NCBI GenBank assembly: GCA_002007465.1
Contig: LNAC01000689.1
Span: forward strand, 608,308 to 672,307
Origin: Ailurus styani
Lineage: Eukaryota; Chordata; Mammalia; Carnivora; Ailuridae
Length of the DNA: 64,000 nt
Reading direction: 5' to 3'
Made by a program: the position numbers and the translations under genes. Of this stretch, positions 63,741-64,000 are shown piece after piece (the stretch's first letter is position 1; the number at the start of each line of letters is the position of its first letter). A model generated the notes under the pieces. It made no database searches. It saw only the letters and a program-made list of their open reading frames with translations, and was not told where the DNA came from.

Positions 63741-64000
63741 GTATGTAATTTTGTTAGGTCAAGGATTATTCAATTGAGTATTTCAAACTTTGTATTTAGT
63801 GGGATGCTGTTTTACATTCTATAGATATTATGTTTAATTTTAAAGATGTAGGATCCATATTGATTTGGAAGGCTATCTCACTGTTTCCTGATTGTTCCTG
63901 TTTTGCCTTTGTACCTACAATTTAAAAACATTGATCACCAGAGTCTTAAGCTTTGCCTTATTTTTATAGAATATTAATAGACTCATTACCCCCATGTGTG

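Noticed and set aside
1..64000. A novel gene cluster or defence-type system
   Set aside because: Both strands were read. Apart from SOAT1, pseudogenes and repeats there is no coding content, so I do not claim one.

Overview
The window is intronic mammalian DNA holding the first half of one protein-coding gene on the + strand, SOAT1 (sterol O-acyltransferase 1, ACAT1). Seven coding exons are visible, each with AG/GT splice borders and matching phases. They lie at 12394-12519 (start codon at 12402), 41514-41572, 56640-56788, 57976-58035, 61441-61548, 62680-62962 and 63662-63740. Together they encode residues 1-285 plus one base of the next codon, roughly the first half of a protein of about 550 residues. 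The non-coding first exon, the promoter and the catalytic C-terminal half lie outside the window.

The host is a caniform carnivoran, most likely a mustelid (inference). The introns are packed with tRNA-Lys-headed carnivore SINEs (SINEC/Can-SINE). By eye I count about 80: about 56 antisense to the gene, ending in the CCACCCAGGCGCCC head complement, and about 24 in sense.

Layout. 1-12393 is the end of intron 1, with SINEs, L2/MIR relics, an old interspersed repeat at about 5220-6660 and an LTR-like insert inside a MIR at about 10350-10930. 12520-41513 is intron 2 (29 kb). It holds an antisense EEF1A processed pseudogene, a pile-up of SINEs at one recurrent target site (18560-19930), an unclassified SINE-poor block that may be retroviral (20643-24440), an 885-bp tandem duplication joined by a chimeric SINE (25908-27866) and antisense L1 fragments. 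41573-56639 is intron 3 (15 kb), with a 3'-truncated 7SK RNA pseudogene carrying an internal triplication, several assembly scars marked by single Ns, and an LTR-like element. Introns 4-7 are short; intron 5 has an L1 tail inserted 12 bases from the exon 5 donor and an L1 fragment nested in a SINE.

No second functional gene, CpG-island promoter, CRISPR array or prokaryotic system is visible. Nearly all other open frames are read-through of SINEs. The most notable observations are structural: the chimeric-SINE duplication, the L1 whose target-site duplication overlaps a splice donor, serial SINE insertion at one site, and a 7SK copy with an expanded hairpin segment.
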